A stretch of 35,626 bases of DNA from Acidobacteriota bacterium (lineage in GTDB: Bacteria > Acidobacteriota > UBA6911): the NCBI GenBank assembly GCA_017860135.1, contig JAFNAG010000006.1:1-35626 (forward strand), read 5' to 3'. A model generated the notes under the pieces. That model did not search any database, was not told the DNA's origin, and was given only the letters and a program-made list of their open reading frames with translations. How positions within the stretch are numbered: the first letter of the stretch is position 1; each line of letters starts with the position of its first letter. The position numbers and the translations under genes are program-made. Below are positions 16,935-25,856 of this stretch, piece by piece.

Positions 16935-19505
16935 ATGGTTGACCCGCAGGGTCCCAGAGAGCATTTTAAGTTGATGCGCAGGAACGGTCGAAACTGTTCG
17001 GCCCTGCCGGGCGGGAACATTGTATCGTTCGCGATCTGGCTCGGGGTTGTCTGCCTGTCGGGGCCTCCCGCGCTGGCGGCAGAGGCAGCCAGTGTGAGCG
17101 GTGTTGTTTATACGGTCGGGCCGGATAGGGTCCGGCTGGTCTGGCCCAATGCTCGTCTCTCCCTGAAAAACATCGGCACAGGAACAGAAATCTCCACGGT
17201 CTCGGATAATTTAGGGGAGTATTCATTCATCGACGTGGCGCCCGGTGAGTATGAACTCGGAGTCACGTTGACGGGATTCAAGCCGGTAGCAAAGAGGAAA
17301 GCGCTTGAGGAGAATGAGAATGTCAAACTGGATTTCGAACTGGATCCCGAGGCGCCGAGCCACAGGATCGAGGTTTCCGCCGAAACCAAAGGCGTGGATG
17401 TGAGTTCCAGTCTGGGAGGGGCTCCGGAGCTCAAGGCGGACATTCTCAGGTCGGCAGTCCGGCTCAGCGTGGATTTCCAGGAGATCCTGCCGCTGCTCCC
17501 GGGGGTGGTGCGGGGCCCTGACGGGCTTCTGCGGATCAAGGGCGGCCGCACGAACCAGACCAGCGCCCTCGTCAACACGGCGAGCATCGTCGACCCGTAT
17601 ACCGGGCAGCCGGCCTTGCGATTGCCTGTCGTGGCTGTGCAGTCCGTTCGCGTGCTTTCCAATCCCTTCTCCGCGGAATACGGAGGATTCGCCAGCGGCG
17701 TCGTTGAGGTGACGACCCGCGGCGGAACCGATCAGTGGAAGTGGCTGTTCGAAGATCCCATTCCCCGATTCCGGTGGATCGACGGCAGGACGCACGGCGT
17801 GGAGAGTCTTTCACCGCACCTGGTAGTGGCTGGACCCATCCGCCGCAACAGGCTGTACCTGTTCCAGTCCACATCGTATAACTACAACACCACCCGTGTG
17901 CCCTCGCTCCCCAATCCGGATAACCTGTACGTCGAGGAAAGCTTCAACAGCCACACGCAGATCGATTGGGATATTGCGCCCGCCCAGCGATTCACGGCTG
18001 TGGCGACGGCCGGTCCTCAGGAGACCGACTTCGCGACGATCGACACCTTCAATCCGCAGCCGGTCACGGCCAATTATCGCCAGCGGGGCTTCTTCATCTC
18101 TGGCGCCCACCGCTGGATCCTAAAGGGCGGCGGCTTCGTCCAGTCGGTGTTTTCCGTCAAGAGACTGGATGCGCGCGTCTTTCCCGCCAACGGGCAGGGG
18201 GAGCGAATGGTGCTGCATCCCGATCAGAATTCGGGCGCGTTCTTCGATCGGCAGGACCGCCGTACGCGGCTCTATCAATGGTCCCAGAGCTTCCATGTGC
18301 GACCGCTGGAATGGGGTGGAAGGCACCTGCTCACAGCGGGATATTCCTTTACGCGCGCAGACTTTCGCGGGTCGGTGGCGAACATGCCGGTGACCGTGCT
18401 GCGCGGAGACGGCACCCGCAGCCGCGAAATCGCATACGAAGCCCCCGCTTACCCGAGCGCCGCCAAGGACGACTGGGCCTTTTTTCTCCAGGATAATTGG
18501 CAGATCCACCCGAGATTTGCGTTCGATGCGGGTGTGCGCCTGGAAAGGGACAGCCTTTCCGAAGAAAGCGTGACTCCCGCTCCCCGCATCGGCTTTGTTT
18601 TCGCGCCAGGGAAGGACGATCGCACCGCCATCAGGGGCGGCTTCGGTGTGTTTTTCGACAAGATCCCGCTCAACGTCGCTGTCTTTCCGGGCATTCCGCG
18701 CCAAACGATTACTCGTTTTGCAGCGGACGGAACCGCCGTTGTCGATGGTCCGAGGAGCTTCACACATATCCTGGCCACACCCGGCGGCAGCCTGACCGTC
18801 CCTTACAGCTTGGGCTGGAGCGTGCAGTTTGACCGGCAGATTCGTGAGGGCCTGTTCTTCCGGTTCGGCTACGAGCAGCGGGAGGTGTTCCGGGAGATCT
18901 ATGTGGATCCTTACGAAGCGGACGACGGCAGCGCCGAACTGCGGCTTTTCAATTCCGGGAGGCAGTCTTACCGGGAATTCCTCTGGATGCTGCGCTGGCA
19001 GGCCACGGAGCGCACCACAATATTCGGCAGCTACGTGCGCTCGCGCGCCTATGGTGAATTGAATGACTACGCTCAGTTCTTCGGTGATTTTCCGCAGCCG
19101 CTCATACGTCCTAACCAGCGCGGCAGGCTGGCGCACGATGCGCCGGACAGAGTGCTATTCTGGGGTGTTCTCGGGCTGCCGCGCAAACTGGAGTTTGTCC
19201 CCGTCCTCGATATTCATACGGGTTTCCCGTATTCCAAGCTCGATCAGGACTGGGACTTTGTCGGCCGGCGGAACGAAGCGGGTCGTTTCCCGGCCTTCGT
19301 GGGTCTGGACGTGAAGCTGCAATATCCATTCGACTTCAAGTTTCGCAGCTGGCACTTCCAGTTCCGGGCCGGTTTGAAAGTGTACAATGTCCTCAACCAC
19401 TACAACCCGCGCGATGTGCAGCAGTACGCCGGCTCCGGAAATTTCGGCGTCTTCTACAACTCGGTCGGCCGGCTGTACCGCATCGAGGGGGAGTTTGACT
19501 TCTGA
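16935..19505 (+). CDS. TonB-dependent receptor with N-terminal carboxypeptidase-regulatory-like domain
   Basis: Signal-like N-terminus; 'EYSFIDVAPGEYELGVTLTGFKP' (CarboxypepD_reg), plug 'LPLLPGVVRGPDGLLRIKGGRTNQTSALVNTASIVDPYTGQP', 'NPFSAEYGGFASGVVEVTTRGGTDQW', terminal aromatic 'GRLYRIEGEFDF'. Confidence 0.93.
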   Translation: MVDPQGPREHFKLMRRNGRNCSALPGGNIVSFAIWLGVVCLSGPPALAAEAASVSGVVYTVGPDRVRLVWPNARLSLKNIGTGTEISTVSDNLGEYSFIDVAPGEYELGVTLTGFKPVAKRKALEENENVKLDFELDPEAPSHRIEVSAETKGVDVSSSLGGAPELKADILRSAVRLSVDFQEILPLLPGVVRGPDGLLRIKGGRTNQTSALVNTASIVDPYTGQPALRLPVVAVQSVRVLSNPFSAEYGGFASGVVEVTTRGGTDQWKWLFEDPIPRFRWIDGRTHGVESLSPHLVVAGPIRRNRLYLFQSTSYNYNTTRVPSLPNPDNLYVEESFNSHTQIDWDIAPAQRFTAVATAGPQETDFATIDTFNPQPVTANYRQRGFFISGAHRWILKGGGFVQSVFSVKRLDARVFPANGQGERMVLHPDQNSGAFFDRQDRRTRLYQWSQSFHVRPLEWGGRHLLTAGYSFTRADFRGSVANMPVTVLRGDGTRSREIAYEAPAYPSAAKDDWAFFLQDNWQIHPRFAFDAGVRLERDSLSEESVTPAPRIGFVFAPGKDDRTAIRGGFGVFFDKIPLNVAVFPGIPRQTITRFAADGTAVVDGPRSFTHILATPGGSLTVPYSLGWSVQFDRQIREGLFFRFGYEQREVFREIYVDPYEADDGSAELRLFNSGRQSYREFLWMLRWQATERTTIFGSYVRSRAYGELNDYAQFFGDFPQPLIRPNQRGRLAHDAPDRVLFWGVLGLPRKLEFVPVLDIHTGFPYSKLDQDWDFVGRRNEAGRFPAFVGLDVKLQYPFDFKFRSWHFQFRAGLKVYNVLNHYNPRDVQQYAGSGNFGVFYNSVGRLYRIEGEFDF

Positions 19506-19519
19506 GGTTCCGGGCACAA

Positions 19520-19697
19520 TGGCAAATATGGCTGCAAGATACCGCAACCTCTCGACCAGCCATGTCTTACGGTGGGAAAAGTCCTGGAATGTGAGCGGGT
19601 CGAATCCATACAGGAACGCCCGCCGGACGCACCGGCTGAAGCAATGATACACCCCTTCCTCACCTTCCCGGACGTTATTGCTGCGCGGCAAACCCAT
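19520..19697 (-). pseudogene. REP-associated (Y1/IS200-like) transposase, N-terminal remnant
   Basis: MGLPRSNNVREGEEGVYHCFSRCVRRAFLYGFDPLTFQDFSHRKTWLVERLRYLAAIFAI resembles the start of REP-type Y1 transposases (YHC.SRCVRRAFL.G.D); similarity ends at about 19520, next to the receptor stop codon. Confidence 0.75.
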
Positions 19698-19983
19698 GGT
19701 CCTCCTCCCGGAACAGGTCTTGACATTACTAACGGCGAACCTGGCGAAGGCGCCGAGAAGAAGCTGCAAAAAACTGAGCGACTTGCGGGGGGGAACCGAA
19801 CGCGAACACAACATGAATAATGATGGGTGTCCATAGTCTGCTCTGGAGCGATGAGAATGCCGCAAAAATGTTCCGGGGCGCCGACTGCACGCTGTGCCGG
19901 GATGCCAACTGGCACATATTCAAAGAGAAGTTCGACTGAATGTTCCCGCCCATGACCTGCATGGCAGATCTCACAGCGCGGCT

Positions 19984-20808
19984 TCACGTCCTTCCGCGCG
20001 GGTGAGCGTCAAGGTAGTCCTTGGCAGTCTGCAGGCAGCGCCACGCGTGTTCCGCGTAGCCGATTTCCTTCACACGCGCGAGATTGGGCAGTTCGATGGA
20101 GCAGGGGGTTTCGGGGATCCGGTTCAGGATCGCAGCGATGTCGATGCCACCCTCGCCCGCATACAGTCGCGCCTCGCGCGCGGTGTAGATCAAATCTTCC
20201 TTCGCGGCCGGGATCGCCGCCGGTCCGTCGCAGAGATGGACAAAGTGAAACCATGCACGCGGCACCGCGTCGAGATCCTCCAGCGCGACGCGTGAACGCG
20301 AAAAGTGAAGTGTGTCGACCAGGATTCCGCAATTCTCGCGCCTGGCGGCGCGCAACACCACAAGCGCCGCAGTGAGGTCATTGCCATCGGCAAAGGTGAC
20401 GAATTCCAGGTCCACCGTCAGCCCGAGCGGTTTGGCGATATCGCATAAGCCTGCATAGCAATCGACCGCAAAGTTACGCTCGGGAGTCCAGATGCTGGAA
20501 ATGACATGCCTCCCTCCCAATTCCGCCGCGATTTCCATGGCGGGGAGATACCTTTTCGGATCGAGACCGTCGTAGATGCGCGCCAGTTCTATGTCCAGAA
20601 GCTTGAGACCGGTGGCCGCGAGCGCAGTCTTGGTCTGCCGCAGCATTTCCTTGTTTTCAGCCAGGTTATAGTTCGGCTCGCCAGGCAGTCCCATGAAAAT
20701 GGGGCGATAACTGACAAAGTCATAGCCGGCGCGCCCCGCGATGTATGTCATTTCAGGAGGGGCGCAACCAAGGACTGTGAGGTGTGCCAGCGAGAATTGC
20801 GTTTTCAG
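19984..20808 (-). CDS. Sugar phosphate isomerase/epimerase (xylose isomerase-like TIM barrel); 5' end uncertain
   Basis: 'GLKLLDIELARIYDGLDPKRYLPAMEIAAELGGRHVISSIWTPER', 'ILVDTLHFSRSRVALEDLD', 'YAGEGGIDIAAILNRIPETPCSIELPN'. Family-like sequence LKTQFSLAHLTVLGCAPPE precedes the track ATG at 20751; only a CTG at 20808 is in frame. Confidence 0.85.
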   Translation of the reverse strand: MKTQFSLAHLTVLGCAPPEMTYIAGRAGYDFVSYRPIFMGLPGEPNYNLAENKEMLRQTKTALAATGLKLLDIELARIYDGLDPKRYLPAMEIAAELGGRHVISSIWTPERNFAVDCYAGLCDIAKPLGLTVDLEFVTFADGNDLTAALVVLRAARRENCGILVDTLHFSRSRVALEDLDAVPRAWFHFVHLCDGPAAIPAAKEDLIYTAREARLYAGEGGIDIAAILNRIPETPCSIELPNLARVKEIGYAEHAWRCLQTAKDYLDAHPRGRT

Positions 20809-21031
20809 GTTTCCATCCCTTCCAGAGGTGGTTCGCCAAAAACTGCCATATCACTTTAACCGGACTTCATGCTGTCCAGCAACTGAAAAAGCATCGTTTC
20901 AGGAGTCCGGCCGCCGATGCCGTTTTGGGCGGCCGATCTCGACTCGACTTGCAGGATGCCGCGGTGCATGGTAAATACACAAAAGGTTGCTGAAACTCGG
21001 GAAGAAATACAGGCGAAAACGGAGTCGCTCT

Positions 21032-21958
21032 ATGTCCGGAAACAAACTCCAGCGCAGGGACTTCCTGAGGAAGACATCCGCTCTTGCCATGACTGCGGTG
21101 GGGTTCAACCTTGAATGCTACACGCCGCCCGCCTTCCGACAGAGGGGGCTGCGATCGGCGCCGCCGGAGATCACGGCGAGTCCTATGCCTTTGGGCAAAC
21201 TGGGCAACTTGAAGGTGAGCCGGCTGATAGGCGGGCACAATCTCCTTTGCTTTCAGGCACATGACCGGGACGCGCGTTCCGAGCCGTCGCTGTTGCAACC
21301 GCATGATGCAGATGAAAAAACCCTCGAGACATTTGCGTTGTATGAGAAAGAAGGCATAAACACGGCCTTCCTGCATATTTCTGACCAGATGGTCAAGGTC
21401 GCAGGGCGCTATGGGAAGGAGCGTGGAGGAAAGCTGCAGTGGATTGCCCAACTCGCGATCAACGAAAAGGACCAGGTGCGCGATCTCGATGCCGCAATGA
21501 AGCTCGGCATCCACGCCGCCTGCATCAGGGGGATAGAAGGGGACAGGTATGCGTCGAGCCAGATGGACATTCTTGCCAAAGCAGTCGAGAGGGCGAAAAG
21601 CTGCAGGATCCCGATTGGCCTTGGCGGCCACAATATCGAGACAATGATCGCGGCGGAAAAGGCTGGCCTTCCCGTGGATTTCTACTTCAAGACGTTCAAC
21701 AATGCCATCAACTCGATGTCGGGCGAAGTTCCGGGTGAGACGGTGGAGTTTTTCGCGACCGTGGAGAAACCCTGGATCGCATTCAGGGTTATCGGGCCGA
21801 GCCGCATATCGGCGCGCGACGGTTTCAGGTGCGCATTCGCCGACGGAGCGGATTTTGTCTCGTCCGGCATGTTTGATTTTCAGCTCGCTGAAGATGCGAG
21901 GGCCGTGAGGGAGCTGTTTGCCGGGAGGGCCGAAAGGATGCGGCCCTGGCGCGCATAG
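21032..21958 (+). CDS. Tat-signal oxidoreductase-like TIM-barrel protein
   Basis: Start 21032 (MSGNKLQRRDFLRKTSALAMTAVGF, Tat motif); 'MPLGKLGNLKVSRLIGGHNLLCF', 'DEKTLETFALYEKEGINTAFLHI'. Confidence 0.8.
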   Translation: MSGNKLQRRDFLRKTSALAMTAVGFNLECYTPPAFRQRGLRSAPPEITASPMPLGKLGNLKVSRLIGGHNLLCFQAHDRDARSEPSLLQPHDADEKTLETFALYEKEGINTAFLHISDQMVKVAGRYGKERGGKLQWIAQLAINEKDQVRDLDAAMKLGIHAACIRGIEGDRYASSQMDILAKAVERAKSCRIPIGLGGHNIETMIAAEKAGLPVDFYFKTFNNAINSMSGEVPGETVEFFATVEKPWIAFRVIGPSRISARDGFRCAFADGADFVSSGMFDFQLAEDARAVRELFAGRAERMRPWRA

Positions 21959-22104
21959 GGGGGCACGGGATTTTGGGAGGCTGCAATCTAACCGCAGATT
22001 GTCGTCGTCAGGCCCCTTGATATGTTCCTTTTGATCGATTCGAGGTAACATCACTGATCGAGCAGGGAGCGCAACGCGCCCTTCTTCGGGAAAGGAGAAT
22101 CTGT

Positions 22105-23064
22105 ATGACCGGAATCAGTCGGAGGGATTTTGTTCAGATCGGCGCCACGGGAACTGCCGGGCTGCTCCTGGGGAGCCATACCGCGATCCGTGCCGAGCCG
22201 CCAATGCCGGAAAGGCCCCTGGGCCGCACCGGCCACAACGTGCGCCTTTTCAGCCTCGGCGGGCAGGCCACTCTGGAAAAGCAGGGCACCCGCGATGAAT
22301 CCATTGCGATCATCAACCGCGCCATCGACCTCGGCGTGAACTACATCGATACCGCGCGCTACGGCAGCGGCATCAGCCAGACTTACATCGGCGAGGTGAT
22401 GAAGACGCGGCGCAAGGAGGTGTTCCTCGCGACCAAAACCCGGGATCGCTCGCGCGATGGTTCCCTGAAACTCCTCGAAGAGAGCCTGCGGCTGCTGCAG
22501 ACGGACCGCATCGATCTGTGGCAACTTCACAATATTACCCAGATTAAGGAGCTGGACCAGATCTTCTCGAAAGACGGCGCCATCGAAGCCATGACGAAAG
22601 CTCGCGACGAGAAGACGGTGCGCTTCCTGGGCATCACCGGTCATTTTGATCCCGACGTCCTGATCGAGGGCATCAACCGGTTTGCATTCGACACAATCCT
22701 CATGGCCCTCAATCCCTCCGATCCCCACCTCCTGCCGTTCCAGGCCAGGCTGCTGCCACTGGCCAACCAGAAAAAGATGGCGATCATCGCCATGAAGGTC
22801 CCGGCGCGCGGCCGCCTCTTCCGCCCTGGCGGGATCACCTCGATGAAGGATGCCATGAGCTACGTTCTTTCCAAGCAGGTAAGCACCGTGATCGTAGGCT
22901 GCGACAGCGTAAAGCAGGTGGAGGAGAACGTGCAGATCGCGCGCGACTTTCAACCCATGTCGGCGGAGAGAATGGCCGAATTGGAGCGACTCACCGCCAG
23001 CTATGCGATGGAAGCGTCGTTCTTCAAGCGCGGCGCCTCGGGCTTCGGCTCCGGCCACGACTAG
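22105..23064 (+). CDS. Aldo/keto reductase with Tat-type signal
   Basis: MTGISRRDFVQIGATGTAGLLLG; 'MPERPLGRTGHNVRLFSLGGQATLEK', 'VNYIDTARYGSGISQTYIGEVMKTRRKEVFLATKT', 'DLWQLHN': D/Y/K/H tetrad positions present. Confidence 0.9.
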   Translation: MTGISRRDFVQIGATGTAGLLLGSHTAIRAEPPMPERPLGRTGHNVRLFSLGGQATLEKQGTRDESIAIINRAIDLGVNYIDTARYGSGISQTYIGEVMKTRRKEVFLATKTRDRSRDGSLKLLEESLRLLQTDRIDLWQLHNITQIKELDQIFSKDGAIEAMTKARDEKTVRFLGITGHFDPDVLIEGINRFAFDTILMALNPSDPHLLPFQARLLPLANQKKMAIIAMKVPARGRLFRPGGITSMKDAMSYVLSKQVSTVIVGCDSVKQVEENVQIARDFQPMSAERMAELERLTASYAMEASFFKRGASGFGSGHD

Positions 23065-23145
23065 GGCCAGGTTATTTTTGACCGCTGGAATCGGAGCTGT
23101 CCCCCGCAGAAAGTTGTCCTTTTTGTGCCGATTCCGGTTCTGGCC
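23065..23145. repeat. Nested inverted repeat downstream of the aldo/keto reductase
   Basis: GGCCAG (23065-23070)/CTGGCC (23140-23145) enclosing GGAATCGG (23087-23094)/CCGATTCC (23128-23135). Confidence 0.55.
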
Positions 23146-23367
23146 AAGTACCGGGATCTGTAAGTGCCGTAGGGTATTTTTCAGGATGTGGGAGAATGCC
23201 GGCAAGCCACCGGGGCGTTTGCGCACCGGATGCGCGGAAATCCTGGCTGCGGCCGGAGGCTGCGTGCTTCTGCCTCCTTGAAAATGCAGTCGCCTTCATG
23301 AAATCGTGTGTTGAGGCTGGCGTGGTTCCTCTACCGGGTGGCAGGAGCCATCCAGGAAGGAGCCGGT

Positions 23368-24912
23368 GTGATCAAGACTTGTCCGTTATCGCAGTCAGAA
23401 ACAGGAATCAGCAGGCGCAAGCTGCTACACTCGGCATTTCTGGCGATTTCGATCGAAACCGCCACACGCTTTCCTGAGAAGTCGGACTTGCGCGCATCTA
23501 AAATCGCCGAAAGCACCGGGCTTCTGATCAGTGACGGCCGCCTGGTTACTGCCGAAAAGCAGTGGGACGCGGATATCAGGGTGGGCGGCGGCAAGGTCCT
23601 CGAAATCGCCCAAAACCTCAGGCCGCGGGCCGGCGAACGCGTGATCGACGCCGCCGGCCTGCAGGTGCTGCCGGGAGGAATCGATCCGCACGCGCACCTG
23701 CTGCCATCCTGGGTGGACGATTATTTCAGCGGTTCCCAGGCGGCGCTTGCGGGAGGAATCACCACAATCGGATGCATGGCGAGCATGCAGCGCGGAGAAA
23801 GCATCCGCGATGCCATCTCCCGACAGGCCAGGCTGGTCCGGGAGCAAGCCCTGGCCGACATATTCCTCCACCCTATCCTCTCAGCGCCTGGGACCGAAAT
23901 AACGTCGCAACTTCCCGGATTGCGGCAGGAGGGGCACGGCGACATCAAGATCTTTATGACCGGCCGGGCTTTTGTGGAGAACGAGGCGGCGTGGACGGAT
24001 CTCATCCGCGAAGCCGGACGCGCCGGCCTTCTGACAATGCTCCACTGTGAAGATGCCGATGGGCTTGCCGAGGCAGCCAAGGCGCTTGCCGCCGACGGCC
24101 GAACCTCGCTGCGCTACTATGCCGAGAGTCGGCCGGTCCGGTCCGAGGTCAAGGCAGTCGAGCGTGCTGCAGAGATTTGCGAAAGATCGGGCGCGCCGGT
24201 ATACATCGTCCACCTCTCGTCGCAGGCCGCACTTGATGTGTGCCGGAAGGCAAAGGGGCGAGGGCTTCCCTTGTTTGTGGAAACGCGCCCGATTTACCTC
24301 TACTTCACGAAAGAACGCTATCTCGAGCCGGAAGGCCCTCTTTATGTCGGGCAACCGCCGCTTCGCGATTCCACGGATATAGGTGCGCTCTGGCAAGGAA
24401 TCACCGATGGTTCCATCGACACGCTCGGTACCGACCATGCCCCGTGGACCCGCGAGCAGAAAATGGATCCTGCGCTCAACATAAGCAGGCTGCGTCCCGG
24501 AGTCGCCGACCTGCAGACCATGATGCCGGTGTTCTACTCCGAGGGAGTCGTCAAGAGGAATATACCGCTCGGCCGATTTGTCGCTTTGACTTCCACGAAC
24601 GCAGCCATGCTTTTCGGCCTGTATCCACAAAAGGGCACAATCGCCGTCGGGTCGGACGCTGACTTGGCGCTATGGGATCCGAGGGGGAAACGGAAACTGG
24701 AGCGCACGGACAACCTCTCTCGCGCCGGATTTTCACTCCACGATGGATGGGAGATTACGGGATTGCCGCGAATCACAATCCGGCGCGGGGAAGTGGTATT
24801 CGAAAACGGAAAGGTGACCGCCACTCCCGGCAGCGGCCGCATCGCAGCAACCGGTCGCACCCAGCGGATATGGAGTCCCAAGGCTCGGCAGCTTGTTCCG
24901 GGAGGCGCATAG
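23368..24912 (+). CDS. Dihydroorotase/dihydropyrimidinase-like cyclic amidohydrolase
   Basis: Likely GTG start 23368 after AGGAAGGAG; 'LQVLPGGIDPHAHLLPSWVDDYFSGSQAALAGGITTIGCM', 'DIKIFMTG', 'LLTMLHCED', 'VYIVHLSSQAAL', 'DTLGTDHAPWTREQK': metal-ligand positions retained. Confidence 0.88.
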   Translation: MIKTCPLSQSETGISRRKLLHSAFLAISIETATRFPEKSDLRASKIAESTGLLISDGRLVTAEKQWDADIRVGGGKVLEIAQNLRPRAGERVIDAAGLQVLPGGIDPHAHLLPSWVDDYFSGSQAALAGGITTIGCMASMQRGESIRDAISRQARLVREQALADIFLHPILSAPGTEITSQLPGLRQEGHGDIKIFMTGRAFVENEAAWTDLIREAGRAGLLTMLHCEDADGLAEAAKALAADGRTSLRYYAESRPVRSEVKAVERAAEICERSGAPVYIVHLSSQAALDVCRKAKGRGLPLFVETRPIYLYFTKERYLEPEGPLYVGQPPLRDSTDIGALWQGITDGSIDTLGTDHAPWTREQKMDPALNISRLRPGVADLQTMMPVFYSEGVVKRNIPLGRFVALTSTNAAMLFGLYPQKGTIAVGSDADLALWDPRGKRKLERTDNLSRAGFSLHDGWEITGLPRITIRRGEVVFENGKVTATPGSGRIAATGRTQRIWSPKARQLVPGGA

Positions 24913-25034
24913 TTGAGAATGACTTGGCGAGCGGGACGTCCGCTTTCCCAGTCGGCCGCAGGCTTTTCTGCCGAGTCCTTTTGAGGGCCCATTTGAATCC
25001 GTACCTGAACTACATGCCTGCCTGCCGGCTGGCC

Positions 25035-25826
25035 CTACTTCTTTATTAAAGCCCGGATTTCGGTGGGGGGATCGAACCGCTCGGGCGGCAGTTGGGCGTT
25101 TTGCTCGATGCTCTCCATGATCGTAATCCGCTCCTGGCCCATCAGCCTGGTTACCGTTTTGTGCGGCAAGAGGACGCCATCCACACGCTTGTAGTCGCTG
25201 AGATAGCTGTCCGACGGAATAGTGCCTGCCTGGTTTTCAATCGTCATCGCGATCCGTACGACCAGGTGTGTTTCCTTGTCGAAAAACACCGTCTGCGGCG
25301 GAAGATCCTTGGGTGTCACCACCACCTTGTAGCAGGGCCTGCCCGACACCTCCTCCTCTCCCGCGGCCTCGACCTTCTGAAACGACCTGCGCCAATAGAC
25401 GGCCCTGTCGAAGATGTTCATGTGCAGGAAGCTCGCCTTCTCTTTGCCTTCCATCAACTGGGCGCCCGCCAGAGCGGATACCTGCCAGGCAACTTCCCCG
25501 TTCGTACCGGTTTCAATCCTGCCGGTCGCGGGGGAATCGATCACAGTGCAGGCCTTGTTGGGTCTGGCCTGAAAGGCGGTGATGGAGATCTTGACCCCCG
25601 CCCCGGCGATTTCCATCGTCCCCTTGATGACGCGGTTGTTGATTTTTTCCAGCGCCGCGAGACCTCCGATCGCCTCGACGTACTGATCGAGAATCTGTTC
25701 CGCCCGCGGCGGGGTATTCTGCACCGGCAGCGCGAGGCTTCTGCCCACCGACACCAGCGCCAGCTCAGTGAACAGGGCCGCGATTGTAAGGACAAATCCT
25801 GCTGTTCTTCCTGTTTTGAGGCTCAT
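25035..25826 (-). CDS. Exported LolA/LppX-like protein
   Basis: Signal-like N-terminus; 'AEQILDQYVEAIGGLAALEKINNRVIKGTMEIAGAGVKISITAFQARPNK', 'DPPTEIRALIKK'; repeated beta-strand pattern typical of LolA-like folds. Confidence 0.65.
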   Translation of the reverse strand: MSLKTGRTAGFVLTIAALFTELALVSVGRSLALPVQNTPPRAEQILDQYVEAIGGLAALEKINNRVIKGTMEIAGAGVKISITAFQARPNKACTVIDSPATGRIETGTNGEVAWQVSALAGAQLMEGKEKASFLHMNIFDRAVYWRRSFQKVEAAGEEEVSGRPCYKVVVTPKDLPPQTVFFDKETHLVVRIAMTIENQAGTIPSDSYLSDYKRVDGVLLPHKTVTRLMGQERITIMESIEQNAQLPPERFDPPTEIRALIKK

Positions 25827-25856
25827 GTAGTTATCCCCCTGATTCGTTATTGCGGT

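Noticed and set aside
19454-19987. Minus-strand ORF containing CxxCH (CEICHAGH), suggesting a heme c protein
   Set aside because: Single CxxCH in a frame that later runs through the transposase remnant and receptor 3' end in the wrong frame; no signal peptide; likely chance.
20867-23226. Minus-strand ORFs of 395 aa and 391 aa
   Set aside because: Opposite two genes with Tat signals and clear oxidoreductase/aldo-keto reductase motifs; no family motifs of their own.
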